Shown: positions 7,945-13,607 of the stretch, one piece after another
Position numbering within the stretch: the first letter of the stretch is position 1
Layout of the letters: each line of letters starts with the position of its first letter
Source of the DNA: a virus
Length of the DNA stretch: 46,665 nt
Reading direction: 5' to 3' (one strand)
Virus record (IMG/VR): IMGVR_UViG_3300030685_000038
Span: 1 to 46,665 of that record
The notes under the pieces: generated by a model
The model's database searches: none
The model's input: only the letters and a program-made list of their open reading frames with translations
What the model was told of the DNA's origin: nothing
Translations under genes and position numbers: made by a program

Positions 7945-8152
7945 ATTTCCACAGGCAAAGCCTAGATCGGTCCATTATGGCGGACAGGTTCATCGGGAGG
8001 TGAAAGATACTGCTTTGCGCAGTATCAAAAGTCCATGTGCACTCAAAGGCGGCGAATGCTCCTTGAAAGATCCGTGCGGAGAAGGCAAACTGGTTGAAGA
8101 GCTTCGCTGCAAGACTGGCCACCATTGGGAGCATCTTTTCGATGTGAGATAA
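7934..8152 (+). CDS. Small cysteine-containing protein
   Basis: This 72-residue product starts at GTG with AAAGGA upstream. The second half has a cysteine pattern C-x6-C-x5-C-x10-C followed by a His pair (TGHHWEHLF). That could bind a metal ion or an iron-sulfur cluster, or form disulfides. No family recognised. It is the last gene of the ligase-thyX operon and a strong terminator follows 16 bases after the stop. Confidence 0.6.
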   Translation: MPTEFPQAKPRSVHYGGQVHREVKDTALRSIKSPCALKGGECSLKDPCGEGKLVEELRCKTGHHWEHLFDVR

Positions 8153-8167
8153 CAGCATAGCTGCAAC

Positions 8168-8196
8168 GAAAGCCCGAGCAATCGGGCTTTCTTTTT
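8168..8196 (+). terminator. Rho-independent terminator
   Basis: A 10-base perfect stem (GAAAGCCCGA at 8168-8177, TCGGGCTTTC at 8182-8191) with a GCAA loop is followed by TTTTT. It ends the ligase-thyX operon. Confidence 0.9.
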
Positions 8197-8570
8197 GGCT
8201 TGTCAAAGTATTAAAAGCTATGATGTTAACTAGAGCAGATGTGAGGGCTTGCTAGTATTAAAAGGATCTGAAACTGTGGATGGAGCTGGAATAGGCCAAA
8301 ACCATATTAATCGATCTATTAAGGGGGTGTACCCTTCCTATCTATTTTATAGGAATACAATAAAGATTAAATAATCAATTAATAAATTAAATAAAAGATT
8401 AAACAATCAATCATTATAATATAATAAACAATCTATTGATCTATTAATATACTATATCAATCTATCTATTATATGAATGCAATAATAGATCATGCAATAT
8501 GATATAGAATAAGATCTAATAATCAATCAAATAAAATAATAAAAGATCAAGTAGTATTATATTATCTCAA
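8197..8570. other. AT-rich non-coding region, possible replication origin
   Basis: About 370 bases contain no credible gene. The left part has a short G/C tract (AAGGGGGTGTACCCTT near 8320). From about 8340 on, the DNA is extremely AT-rich and built from short recurring words such as AATCAAT, ATCTATTA and ATAATAAA. This composition and its position between two operons fit an unwinding element or origin, or merely neutral intergenic DNA. I see no clean iterons. Confidence 0.35.
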
Positions 8571-8601
8571 AATAAATGCTATCTAAAAGATAGCATTTAT
8601 T
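8571..8601 (-). terminator. Long AT-rich hairpin after the minus-strand gene
   Basis: A perfect 14-base stem (AATAAATGCTATCT at 8571-8584 with its complement at 8588-8601) has a three-base loop. It lies 14 bases beyond the stop of the minus-strand gene at 8616. On that strand it is followed by TTTTGAGATAAT, so it could act as a weak terminator or RNA stabiliser. Confidence 0.5.
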
Positions 8602-8615
8602 CGATTAATTATGGA

Positions 8616-8981
8616 TTAACCAACGACATCATATTCAGCAAAGATATGATTCTCTTTGCTGAATTTCTGAATGATTTCAAAATTGCAAATTGCATAAAAA
8701 GAATCAAGATCAATAATGAAATATGCTTGATTGATCTTATCATTGCTATTGCAATGAGCAGATAGAATCTTGCTTATTTCCCAAAAATTAATAAGATTGC
8801 AAGAATCTTCTCCCGAATCCTCAAATTTAGGAAAGAAGCATAATGCATCATTTTGCCAGCATTCTGCCCATTCGGCAGTATCATCGAAATCATTATTGAA
8901 TCTGATGAATTTGAGGAATCCCTCAAAGGCACCAATATATCCATCTGCCAATTTCTGCATTCTGGATTCGAGGTCTAGCAT
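8616..8981 (-). CDS. Hypothetical acidic protein in an AT-rich island
   Basis: The 121-residue product starts at 8981 with a GGAAG ribosome site. It is acidic and aromatic-rich (NNDFDDTAEWAECWQNDALCFF), with no signal peptide and no membrane segment. I do not recognise a family. The gene is clearly more AT-rich than the surrounding modules and uses many ATT/AAT/AAA codons. It is transcribed opposite to its neighbours and stands between AT-rich non-coding tracts. These are signs of a later acquisition, for instance a small accessory or host-takeover gene. That role is inference only. Confidence 0.62.
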   Translation of the reverse strand: MLDLESRMQKLADGYIGAFEGFLKFIRFNNDFDDTAEWAECWQNDALCFFPKFEDSGEDSCNLINFWEISKILSAHCNSNDKINQAYFIIDLDSFYAICNFEIIQKFSKENHIFAEYDVVG

Positions 8982-9019
8982 TTCTTCTTCCTTTTCTTAG
9001 CCGGCTGAATTGCCTTGGC

Positions 9020-9178
9020 TTATATATAATATAATGCAAAAATTGAAATTTCCTACAGAAATACAAAAGATTTTTCGCTCTCTTATTTGCAGCGATCCAT
9101 TCAAGAAAATAATAAAAGAGGAAAAAATCTTTTGTTTTTCCCTTGGATTTTGAAACTTTGGCCTTATATTATATATAA
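9020..9178. promoter_or_regulatory. Mirrored divergent promoters with nested inverted repeats
   Basis: Between the leftward gene at 8981 and the rightward small genes at 9224, the 15-base word TTATATATAATATAA (9020-9034) recurs in inverted form at 9164-9178. Inside these lies a second inverted pair, CAAAAGATTTTTC (9064-9076) and GAAAAAATCTTTTG (9121-9134, one extra A). The outer copies cover the -10-like elements of both divergent promoters. Rightward, TTGAAA (9150-9155), nine bases, then TATATT (9165-9170). Confidence 0.55.
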
Positions 9179-9223
9179 AGGAAGCGGGCATTCAGCCTGG
9201 CCCTCAAAAAAGAAAGCTATTCA

Positions 9224-9307
9224 ATGAATCCTATTTTCGCATATCCTGTCTTGACTATTTCGACCTTCGTCGCTGCAATCTCTCTCTATAAATGGGCGGT
9301 GCGCTAA
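9224..9307 (+). CDS. Tiny membrane peptide (27 residues)
   Basis: A short frame starts at the first ATG after the rightward promoter and ends in TAA overlapping the next ATG (TAATG). The translation MNPIFAYPVLTISTFVAAI is hydrophobic and closes with SLYKWAVR, giving a single membrane segment with a positively charged end. An AAGAAAG sequence upstream could serve as ribosome site. The coupling to the next frame is the main support; no family is recognised. Confidence 0.42.
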   Translation: MNPIFAYPVLTISTFVAAISLYKWAVR

Positions 9308-9471
9308 TGGATTCGCTGCTCTTGATCGCCGCCCTCGCTCTCCCTGCTCCCTCCATCCATTCGGCAAGCGCAAATCAAAGCGCCTTGCCAGGGCGAAAGC
9401 ATCGAAACCCGGGAAGCGATTTCTGCAAATGCCCCCGAGGATTCCGGCGCGAAAATCGCCTACCTCGATGA
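9307..9471 (+). CDS. Small exported protein, possibly frameshifted
   Basis: The frame starts at ATG 9307, overlapping the previous stop, and encodes 54 residues. It opens with a good signal peptide (MDSLLLIAALALPAP, then SIHSASA). After about residue 22 the sequence becomes an unlikely Arg/Gly-rich string. In the +1 frame over the same stretch, to a TAA at 9476-9478, the translation is much more protein-like (IKAPCQGESIETREA, then PEDSGAKIAYLDEQ). A one-base indel, real or from sequencing, would join the signal peptide to that acidic tail with one cysteine. Treat the annotated C-terminus as uncertain. Confidence 0.45.
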   Translation: MDSLLLIAALALPAPSIHSASANQSALPGRKHRNPGSDFCKCPRGFRRENRLPR

Positions 9472-9476
9472 GCAAT

Positions 9477-9526
9477 AATCGGCGGCAAGCATTCCTATTC
9501 CCCTGCAATGGAAGGCGCCGATTTTT
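9477..9526 (+). terminator. Terminator-like hairpin
   Basis: AATCGGCG (9477-9484) pairs with CGCCGATT (9516-9523), followed by T residues (TTTTTC to 9527). The loop is long, about 31 bases, but contains further partial pairing. It lies at the end of the small exported gene. Confidence 0.5.
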
Positions 9527-9546
9527 CTTGATATTCTAGTGCAATT

Positions 9547-9567
9547 TTCAATTCCAAAGCTTATATT
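9547..9567 (+). promoter_or_regulatory. Promoter-like motif, TTCAAT-N9-TATATT
   Basis: TTCAAT (9547-9552), nine bases, then TATATT (9562-9567), 35 bases before the ATG at 9603. It has the same hexamer type and exact 9-base spacing as four other sites in the window (9150, 11964, 17830, 22334). Confidence 0.5.
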
Positions 9568-9602
9568 TAATACATCGGAATCCCTCAAAAGAAAGATGAC
9601 AG

Positions 9603-10355
9603 ATGAAAAATATCACCACCGAAGATGCCGAAAAATTCGGCAAGACCTTGGCCGACATCCTCGCCGCCGAAGGCGAAGCATCGGCGCAAGCGGCCTTCGA
9701 CCTTTTCGCGACCGAGCATGATCTGACCAAGATTGCTCAAAATATGATCCGCAAGCAGTTCAAGCTTGCCGCTGGCATGGAGACCACCCCGCTCAAGCCA
9801 GACGGAACCCTCCGCATCGAACAGACCCTCGCAGATATCAAGCTCAAGGGCAAGGCCAGCACTCCCGAACCTGAATCCGAGGAAGCCGCCGCCTTTTCCG
9901 CGGTGGTGCATCCCGATCCCTCGGAGGATGCCTCCAAGTGCGAGCCCGCCAAGGTTCCGGAACCAAGCCTAGCTGATTCCGAAGCACTCTACGGCGCGGC
10001 CCGCATGAAAGAAATGCTCGCCGAAGGGATCGAGTCTTTTGTCTCCGAACTCAAGCTCGGATGCGAGGATGCCGTTGCCCGTGCGATCTTTTCCGCCTTG
10101 CTTGTCCATCCTGGCCGCAAGACCGGAGTCACCCGTCCGCGCATCCTCAAATCCACCTGCGAAAATCCTGTCCGCGTCGTTTGGGAAATCGCCGATGCCG
10201 CGCTCGCTCGCATCGGTGGCCTTCCGAGGCGGTGCGATATTGTCAAATATGCCGAAGAAGCAGGGGTGGCCACAGGTACTGCCCGCACCCAGCATCAAGA
10301 GTGGTTCAAGGCTCGCCGTCCGGAATTTGTCGCTAAGGGATGGATCAATGAGTAA
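9603..10355 (+). CDS. Hypothetical protein with a C-terminal helix-turn-helix-like domain
   Basis: The 250-residue product starts with a helical, acidic N-terminal region. A proline/glutamate-rich linker follows around residues 85-125. The C-terminal domain contains IGGLPRRCDIVKYAEEAG and then VATGTARTQHQEWFKARRP. The last part resembles the recognition helix of a winged or simple helix-turn-helix. The same arrangement (GEIPKRAAVIEKAMLLG, NAGTASTQFGRFCKYWG) occurs in the protein at 22396. Both genes follow the recurrent TTCAA/TTGAA-N9-TATATT motif. A DNA-binding or regulatory role is inferred. GC-rich codon use differs from the AT-rich gene to its left. Confidence 0.65.
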   Translation: MKNITTEDAEKFGKTLADILAAEGEASAQAAFDLFATEHDLTKIAQNMIRKQFKLAAGMETTPLKPDGTLRIEQTLADIKLKGKASTPEPESEEAAAFSAVVHPDPSEDASKCEPAKVPEPSLADSEALYGAARMKEMLAEGIESFVSELKLGCEDAVARAIFSALLVHPGRKTGVTRPRILKSTCENPVRVVWEIADAALARIGGLPRRCDIVKYAEEAGVATGTARTQHQEWFKARRPEFVAKGWINE

Positions 10356-10518
10356 GCCCGCCGAGGTTTCCAAACGGCGGCTTGCTGGAATCCGGGCGGG
10401 CCGTTTGGATCGCCGCAAGTGGCGAGTCCCTCGGTTCAATGTCACCAATATCTCTTTCAGCCGCATACCATTCTGGCAAGACTATCTTGAAGGATATGTG
10501 GAAGGCTATTTCCGCTAG
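10348..10518 (+). CDS. Small basic protein (56 residues)
   Basis: This frame starts at ATG 10348, overlapping the previous gene by eight bases, and ends at TAG 10516-10518. The first half is strongly basic (SKRRLAGIRAGRLDRRKWR), the second half aromatic and acidic (FWQDYLEGYVEGYFR). A small nucleic-acid-binding role is possible, but no family is recognised. The overlap, and the terminator 22 bases after its stop, support it as a real gene. A longer frame beginning at 10039 is a shadow of the upstream gene. Confidence 0.6.
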   Translation: MSKPAEVSKRRLAGIRAGRLDRRKWRVPRFNVTNISFSRIPFWQDYLEGYVEGYFR

Positions 10519-10540
10519 ACCAAACCCCGCCGTTATTCCT

Positions 10541-10573
10541 CCCTCGGAGCATAGCCGTTCCGAGGGCTTTTTC
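10541..10573 (+). terminator. Rho-independent terminator
   Basis: CCCTCGGA (10541-10548) pairs with TCCGAGGG (10559-10566), with a 10-base loop, followed by CTTTTTC. It closes the two-gene unit at 9603-10518. Confidence 0.85.
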
Positions 10574-10661
10574 ATGCTTAGTCATAAGAATTTTCTATAG
10601 CTAAGGGCATTCTGTCCAATTTTAGCCATAAGCGATTTTTATGGCTCGCATAAGGCGTTCC

Positions 10662-11261
10662 TTATGCCATATGCCTGTCCACAAGCCCCGCCTTGATGCT
10701 TTCCCATGCCCCTATATGTGCACGCAAGTCGAAACGAAACCAAGCCACAAAAGCATCCCACGAGATTTCAGAAGGGATCGTTATGTTCACAGTAGGAGTG
10801 GCCGCACTGCCTCCCACGATCGCTTTTAGGGGCACTAGCACCCTCCACGGCTGGCGATTTTGCCTCCAAAGCAAAATGGGAATTTTTCTCGATTTTCCCC
10901 CTATTCCGCTGCTCTCCAAATCCCGCTCCCACCATGTTCCCAATCGTACCTTGTTAACCGAAAACGGCCTACGGTTTTTTGAGTTTTCTAACGTAGGTAG
11001 TTGGACGTAGCTTTTATTCGCTTCCCCGACAGTCTGTAGCCACCAGCGTCCAATATCCGCTTTTTCGCATCGTTTGACCTCGATGCTATGCCAGATCATC
11101 CCGGCAATATCCTCTCCCCCGTCGGCATATTGAGCGGTATTCCTCCGCAAGGTAGGAGCTACATAACCAAATTCTTCAAAAATCTCGTCAATAATCGGCT
11201 GAAACAAATCGATTACCTCGTATTCCCCCGATTTGCCTTTAGTTCGTGCATTCAATGCCAT
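10662..11261 (-). CDS. PD-(D/E)XK nuclease, Holliday-junction-resolvase-like
   Basis: Such enzymes cleave branched DNA during phage recombination and packaging. The N-terminus reads ARTKGKSGEYEVIDLF, the pattern of phage resolvase-type nucleases (conserved KG and an early Glu). It is followed by a RRNTAQYADGGEDIAG segment with the catalytic Asp and by SIEVKRCEK, which carries the E-x-K of the PD-(D/E)XK fold. I chose the ATG at 11261 because GGAGG lies seven bases upstream; the ATG at 11273 lies within or before that site. The product is 199 residues. It is encoded opposite to its neighbours. The C-terminal half is not recognised. Resolvase versus a VRR-NUC-like nuclease cannot be settled here. 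Confidence 0.72.
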   Translation of the reverse strand: MALNARTKGKSGEYEVIDLFQPIIDEIFEEFGYVAPTLRRNTAQYADGGEDIAGMIWHSIEVKRCEKADIGRWWLQTVGEANKSYVQLPTLENSKNRRPFSVNKVRLGTWWERDLESSGIGGKSRKIPILLWRQNRQPWRVLVPLKAIVGGSAATPTVNITIPSEISWDAFVAWFRFDLRAHIGAWESIKAGLVDRHMA

Positions 11262-11703
11262 ATTATCCTCCATCCATTTCCTGTGATTTGATCCTCGCCA
11301 GCTTCTCTATCTCCTGCCTTCCCCTCGGGGCTTTCCGCCCTCCCTCTCCCATCCTAGCCCTATCCCACCGCCTCTCAAGCCATCCCTCGCCGCTGCTCTC
11401 GCCTCTCCATCCCTCGCCTTTTCCTTCCCCTCATTTCTTGCATTTGTATTCCTGCAATATACCGCTAATGATTTCCAATTGCATTCCTTTTCATGTTATT
11501 TACTAATCACTATAGCTAATCACTATAGCCAACTGTCAAATGCAATAACCAAAGCCTCGGGATATTATTGATATAATAGCATCCTAAAACTCGTTTTTCC
11601 GGCTTCACGCTCCAGAAAGATAGATATATTATAAATATAATAATATAATGATATAGCTATCTCTCTTAGGGCTTGGGGGGGGGGGGGGATTAAGAGATTT
11701 AAG

Positions 11704-11849
11704 CCTTATATCCTTATATTCTTAAATTTAGCGGCGCACTTCCAAATTTGCGGAATAACATATTCATATTAGCCATATATTTCCTCATATTCCAAAATTC
11801 CGGAAGCCTTATATATTATCATATCTCCTTATATCCTTATATTAGCGGC
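11704..11849. repeat. Direct repeat, two copies, each followed by AGCGGC
   Basis: CCTTATATCCTTATATT occurs at 11704-11720 and again at 11827-11843. AGCGGC follows at 11730-11735 and 11844-11849 respectively. Shorter CATATT/TTATAT words fill the space between. The repeats could be protein-binding sites for replication or regulation. Confidence 0.6.
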
Positions 11850-11896
11850 AACTAGAGTCCAGTTTTGGAGCGGATGCTTGGGCCTGGGGCCTTAGC

Positions 11897-11936
11897 AATT
11901 GGAGAGCGACGCGGAGCCTAGTCGCCAATTATTTTT
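11897..11936 (+). terminator. Bulged hairpin followed by T tract
   Basis: AATTG (11897-11901) and GCGAC (11906-11910) pair with GTCGC (11921-11925) and CAATT (11926-11930), leaving a four-base bulge. ATTTTT follows. It could be a terminator or part of a structured RNA in the otherwise gene-free region. Confidence 0.4.
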
Positions 11937-11963
11937 GACTGATGTCAAAAATATCTTGCATCT

Positions 11964-11984
11964 TTGACCGCTAGTGGCTATATT
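11964..11984 (+). promoter_or_regulatory. Promoter-like motif directly before a start codon
   Basis: TTGACC (11964-11969), nine bases, then TATATT (11979-11984). A conventional reading also exists: TTGCAT (11956-11961) with a 17-base spacer to the same TATATT. The ATG at 11991 lies six bases after the -10-like box, so transcription should begin at or next to the start codon. Confidence 0.55.
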
Positions 11985-11990
11985 TAGAGC

Positions 11991-12206
11991 ATGAGCAAGG
12001 CAAATTCACCCAAGATTCACCTAAGACCGAAATTTTTTGTCAGGCTAGAAGATGCTATCTTCTGGTGGCTGGCTTGCAGATATGCTTCGCGTAGTGCCTT
12101 TTATCCGGCTTTCAGTGACATCTTTGCTGCTCATCAGAATCATGGCTGTACTTGTAAACTATGCAATGCCCATCGAAGTCGAGAAGCCAGAATGAAGGCT
12201 CAGTGA
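11991..12206 (+). CDS. Hypothetical small basic protein, probably leaderless
   Basis: The 71-residue product is basic and aromatic (LRPKFFVRLEDAIFWWLACRYASRSAFYP). It has a C-terminal Cys/His cluster HGCTCKLCNAHRSREAR (C-x-C-x2-C-x2-H) that could bind zinc. No ribosome site is visible; the ATG sits at the predicted transcription start, which points to a leaderless message. I do not recognise a family. A small zinc-binding regulator is one possibility, by inference only. Confidence 0.55.
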   Translation: MSKANSPKIHLRPKFFVRLEDAIFWWLACRYASRSAFYPAFSDIFAAHQNHGCTCKLCNAHRSREARMKAQ

Positions 12207-12229
12207 TCGCTAGGTTGTATATTTAGAGC
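12203..12229 (+). promoter_or_regulatory. Second copy of the promoter-like block
   Basis: The block TATATTTAGAGC (12218-12229) is identical to 11979-11990. The preceding CGCTAG is at the same distance in both (11969-11974 and 12208-12213). The hexamer GTGATC nine bases upstream is a weaker match to TTGACC. It lies 30 bases before the gene at 12259, which unlike the gene at 11991 has a normal AAAGGAAAAAG ribosome site. Confidence 0.5.
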
Positions 12230-12258
12230 GGGAAGGCAATTCAACCGAAAGGAAAAAG

Positions 12259-12708
12259 ATGAAAAAGAGCAAGTTGGTGAACAATCAGTGCAAGATTTAC
12301 AAGGGAATATGGGAAGGGGAAAGGATTGTGGTGCGGTGCCACTGGGGCGATGAGTGCGGCAATGGCCACAACTCCCTCGGTATCACTGGATCAACCAAGG
12401 ATATGGGTGGATGCCTTCACCGGGAGATCCTGGAAGCTGAAGGAATACCTGTGGAAATCAAGGATCTGGTGCCCTTCCATCTCTGCAACCCCGAAGGGCC
12501 GATGTACTATATCGAAAATACCATTTTTCATGTGCAGGAGGGCCATTTGAATTATGCGCGGGATACTGCGATTGCCAATTGGCCGGAGGGCCACCCGCTT
12601 TGGGTCTCGGATGCCGATTTGGGGAACGAAAAGGTTCTGGAAGCTCGTCGCCCTTTGCTGGTAGCAGAGCTTCGCAAGCGCTTGGAAGCGGCGGGGTTTG
12701 CATGGTAG
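12259..12708 (+). CDS. Hypothetical phage protein with a Cys/His-rich N-terminal half
   Basis: The 149-residue product has a good ribosome site (AAAGGAAAAAG). The first half contains conserved-looking segments (VVRCHWGDECGNGHNS, GGCLHREI, FHLCNPEGPMYYIEN), with Cys and His positions that could bind a metal. The C-terminal part is helical (LEARRPLLVAELRKRLEAAGF). I have a sense of having seen the CHWGDECGNGHN pattern in other phage proteins of unknown function, but cannot name a family. Its stop overlaps the start of the lipoprotein gene at 12702. Confidence 0.65.
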   Translation: MKKSKLVNNQCKIYKGIWEGERIVVRCHWGDECGNGHNSLGITGSTKDMGGCLHREILEAEGIPVEIKDLVPFHLCNPEGPMYYIENTIFHVQEGHLNYARDTAIANWPEGHPLWVSDADLGNEKVLEARRPLLVAELRKRLEAAGFAW

Positions 12709-12908
12709 CCCTGCTCGCCGCCCTTTGGGCCGGATGCCTCACGCCGGAGATGCAGGATTCCTCCTTGGCCATCGCCGATCGTGCTTTTGCCTCTGGTGAT
12801 TCTACCACCGCTTGGAAGGCTTGGGACGCTGGCACCATGGATCGTTTTGCGTGCCAGTTGCCAGGAAGCGAATTTGAGAAAACCGCTAGAAAGGAGAGTG
12901 CAGAATGA
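12702..12908 (+). CDS. Small predicted lipoprotein
   Basis: Starting at ATG 12702, overlapping the previous stop, the 68-residue product opens with MVALLAALWAGC. This is a short signal peptide ending in a LWAGC lipobox with the acylated Cys at residue 12. The mature part is small and polar (LTPEMQDSSLAIADRAF, ending EKTARKESAE). A lipoprotein of this size could be outer-membrane anchored in a Gram-negative host, for example an exclusion or spanin-like factor; its distance from the lysis cassette makes the latter less likely. The longer frame from 12579 is a shadow. The downstream gene starts at an ATGA overlap. Confidence 0.55.
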   Translation: MVALLAALWAGCLTPEMQDSSLAIADRAFASGDSTTAWKAWDAGTMDRFACQLPGSEFEKTARKESAE

Positions 12909-13522
12909 AAAGCATACCAAAGGTCGGAGACATTGTAATCCCTCACGCTTTGAGCGTTTCAGGGAGCGAAAGTAGCAAGCGATGGATCGGAAAGAAGGGC
13001 AAAGTCGTTGCTTATCCTACTCCCGTGAGAGGGGTCCGGGTGGAATTCTTCATTCCACCAACCGAAATGGGCAATGTGGGAAACGATTTCGATCATATTC
13101 ATTTCGTCTACTGGCCGAAAGATCTGGAGTTGGTGGCAAGGGATGGTGTCGCCGGGCTGTCTCATGAAAAGAGCCTGAACCAGTTGAAAAGCGAACTTAG
13201 AGACCTCCAAATGTCGACCGATTTGGCAAACTTGAAACTTCAAGCCCTTCGCGAACAGATAGCAGAGACCGCCGACCGGATACGCAAGCCGGGCGAGGTA
13301 TGGCAGAATGAGGTTACCGGAGTGCGCTGGCTGGTGAGGGCGGCAACTCCGTTTGAGAGGCAGAAGGAAGGTGCCTCTTGGCGTCCTCTCGTTTGCCTGT
13401 CCGAAACGGGGAATTATCATGCTGGCAGTGAGCTAGATATTACCAATCTCACCGACGAGTATTTCCACGATCATTACAGGTATATCGGCAAGATCTACAA
13501 TCTGAATGGGGATGTTGCCTAG
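12905..13522 (+). CDS. Hypothetical protein with SH3-like and coiled-coil segments
   Basis: The 205-residue product has a beta-rich N-terminal region (VGDIVIPHALSVSGS, KKGKVVAYPTPVRGVRVEFF) that resembles small SH3-like or KOW-type barrels. A predicted coiled coil follows near residues 85-125 (NQLKSELRDLQMSTDLAN, then LKLQALREQIAETADRI). A second beta-rich domain comes after (PGEVWQNEVTGVRWLVRA). The modular look suggests a structural or nucleic-acid-associated protein, but I do not recognise the family. It is the last gene of the 11991-13522 group; a bidirectional terminator follows. Confidence 0.62.
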   Translation: MKSIPKVGDIVIPHALSVSGSESSKRWIGKKGKVVAYPTPVRGVRVEFFIPPTEMGNVGNDFDHIHFVYWPKDLELVARDGVAGLSHEKSLNQLKSELRDLQMSTDLANLKLQALREQIAETADRIRKPGEVWQNEVTGVRWLVRAATPFERQKEGASWRPLVCLSETGNYHAGSELDITNLTDEYFHDHYRYIGKIYNLNGDVA

Positions 13523-13571
13523 CAATTATCAGAAGGTCTCCCTAACCCGCTAGAGTGATGCCAATTTTGAC

Positions 13572-13601
13572 AAAAAAGCCCTCCAATCGGAGGGCTTTTT
13601 G
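13572..13601. terminator. Bidirectional rho-independent terminator
   Basis: GCCCTCC (13578-13584) pairs with GGAGGGC (13589-13595) around an AATC loop. Six A precede and five T follow, so it works on both strands. It separates the converging genes ending at 13522 (plus) and 13608 (minus). Confidence 0.92.
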
Positions 13602-13607
13602 CTTAGG

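Larger units (their letters stand above)
11262..11963. other. Long non-coding region with strand-biased and AT-rich blocks
   Basis: About 700 bases hold no credible gene. Roughly 11285-11440 is almost pure pyrimidine on the plus strand, so it is a polypurine leader on the minus strand upstream of the nuclease gene. Then comes AT-rich DNA with imperfect palindromes (11620-11665), a run of 14 G (11675-11688), two copies of a 17-base direct repeat, and a hairpin near 11897. An 86-codon plus-strand frame through the pyrimidine tract is Pro/Ser/Leu-only and not convincing. Confidence 0.55.

Noticed and set aside
11246-11506. 86-codon plus-strand frame through the pyrimidine tract
   Set aside because: Almost only Pro, Ser, Leu and His, no ribosome site, overlaps the start of the minus-strand nuclease gene.
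11840-11940. tRNA gene
   Set aside because: There is a bulged hairpin but no cloverleaf with T-loop consensus.
8197-12000. DGR template repeat or reverse transcriptase in the accessory region
   Set aside because: I looked for an AAC-rich relative of the 35701-35880 block and for reverse transcriptase motifs in all translated frames and saw neither.
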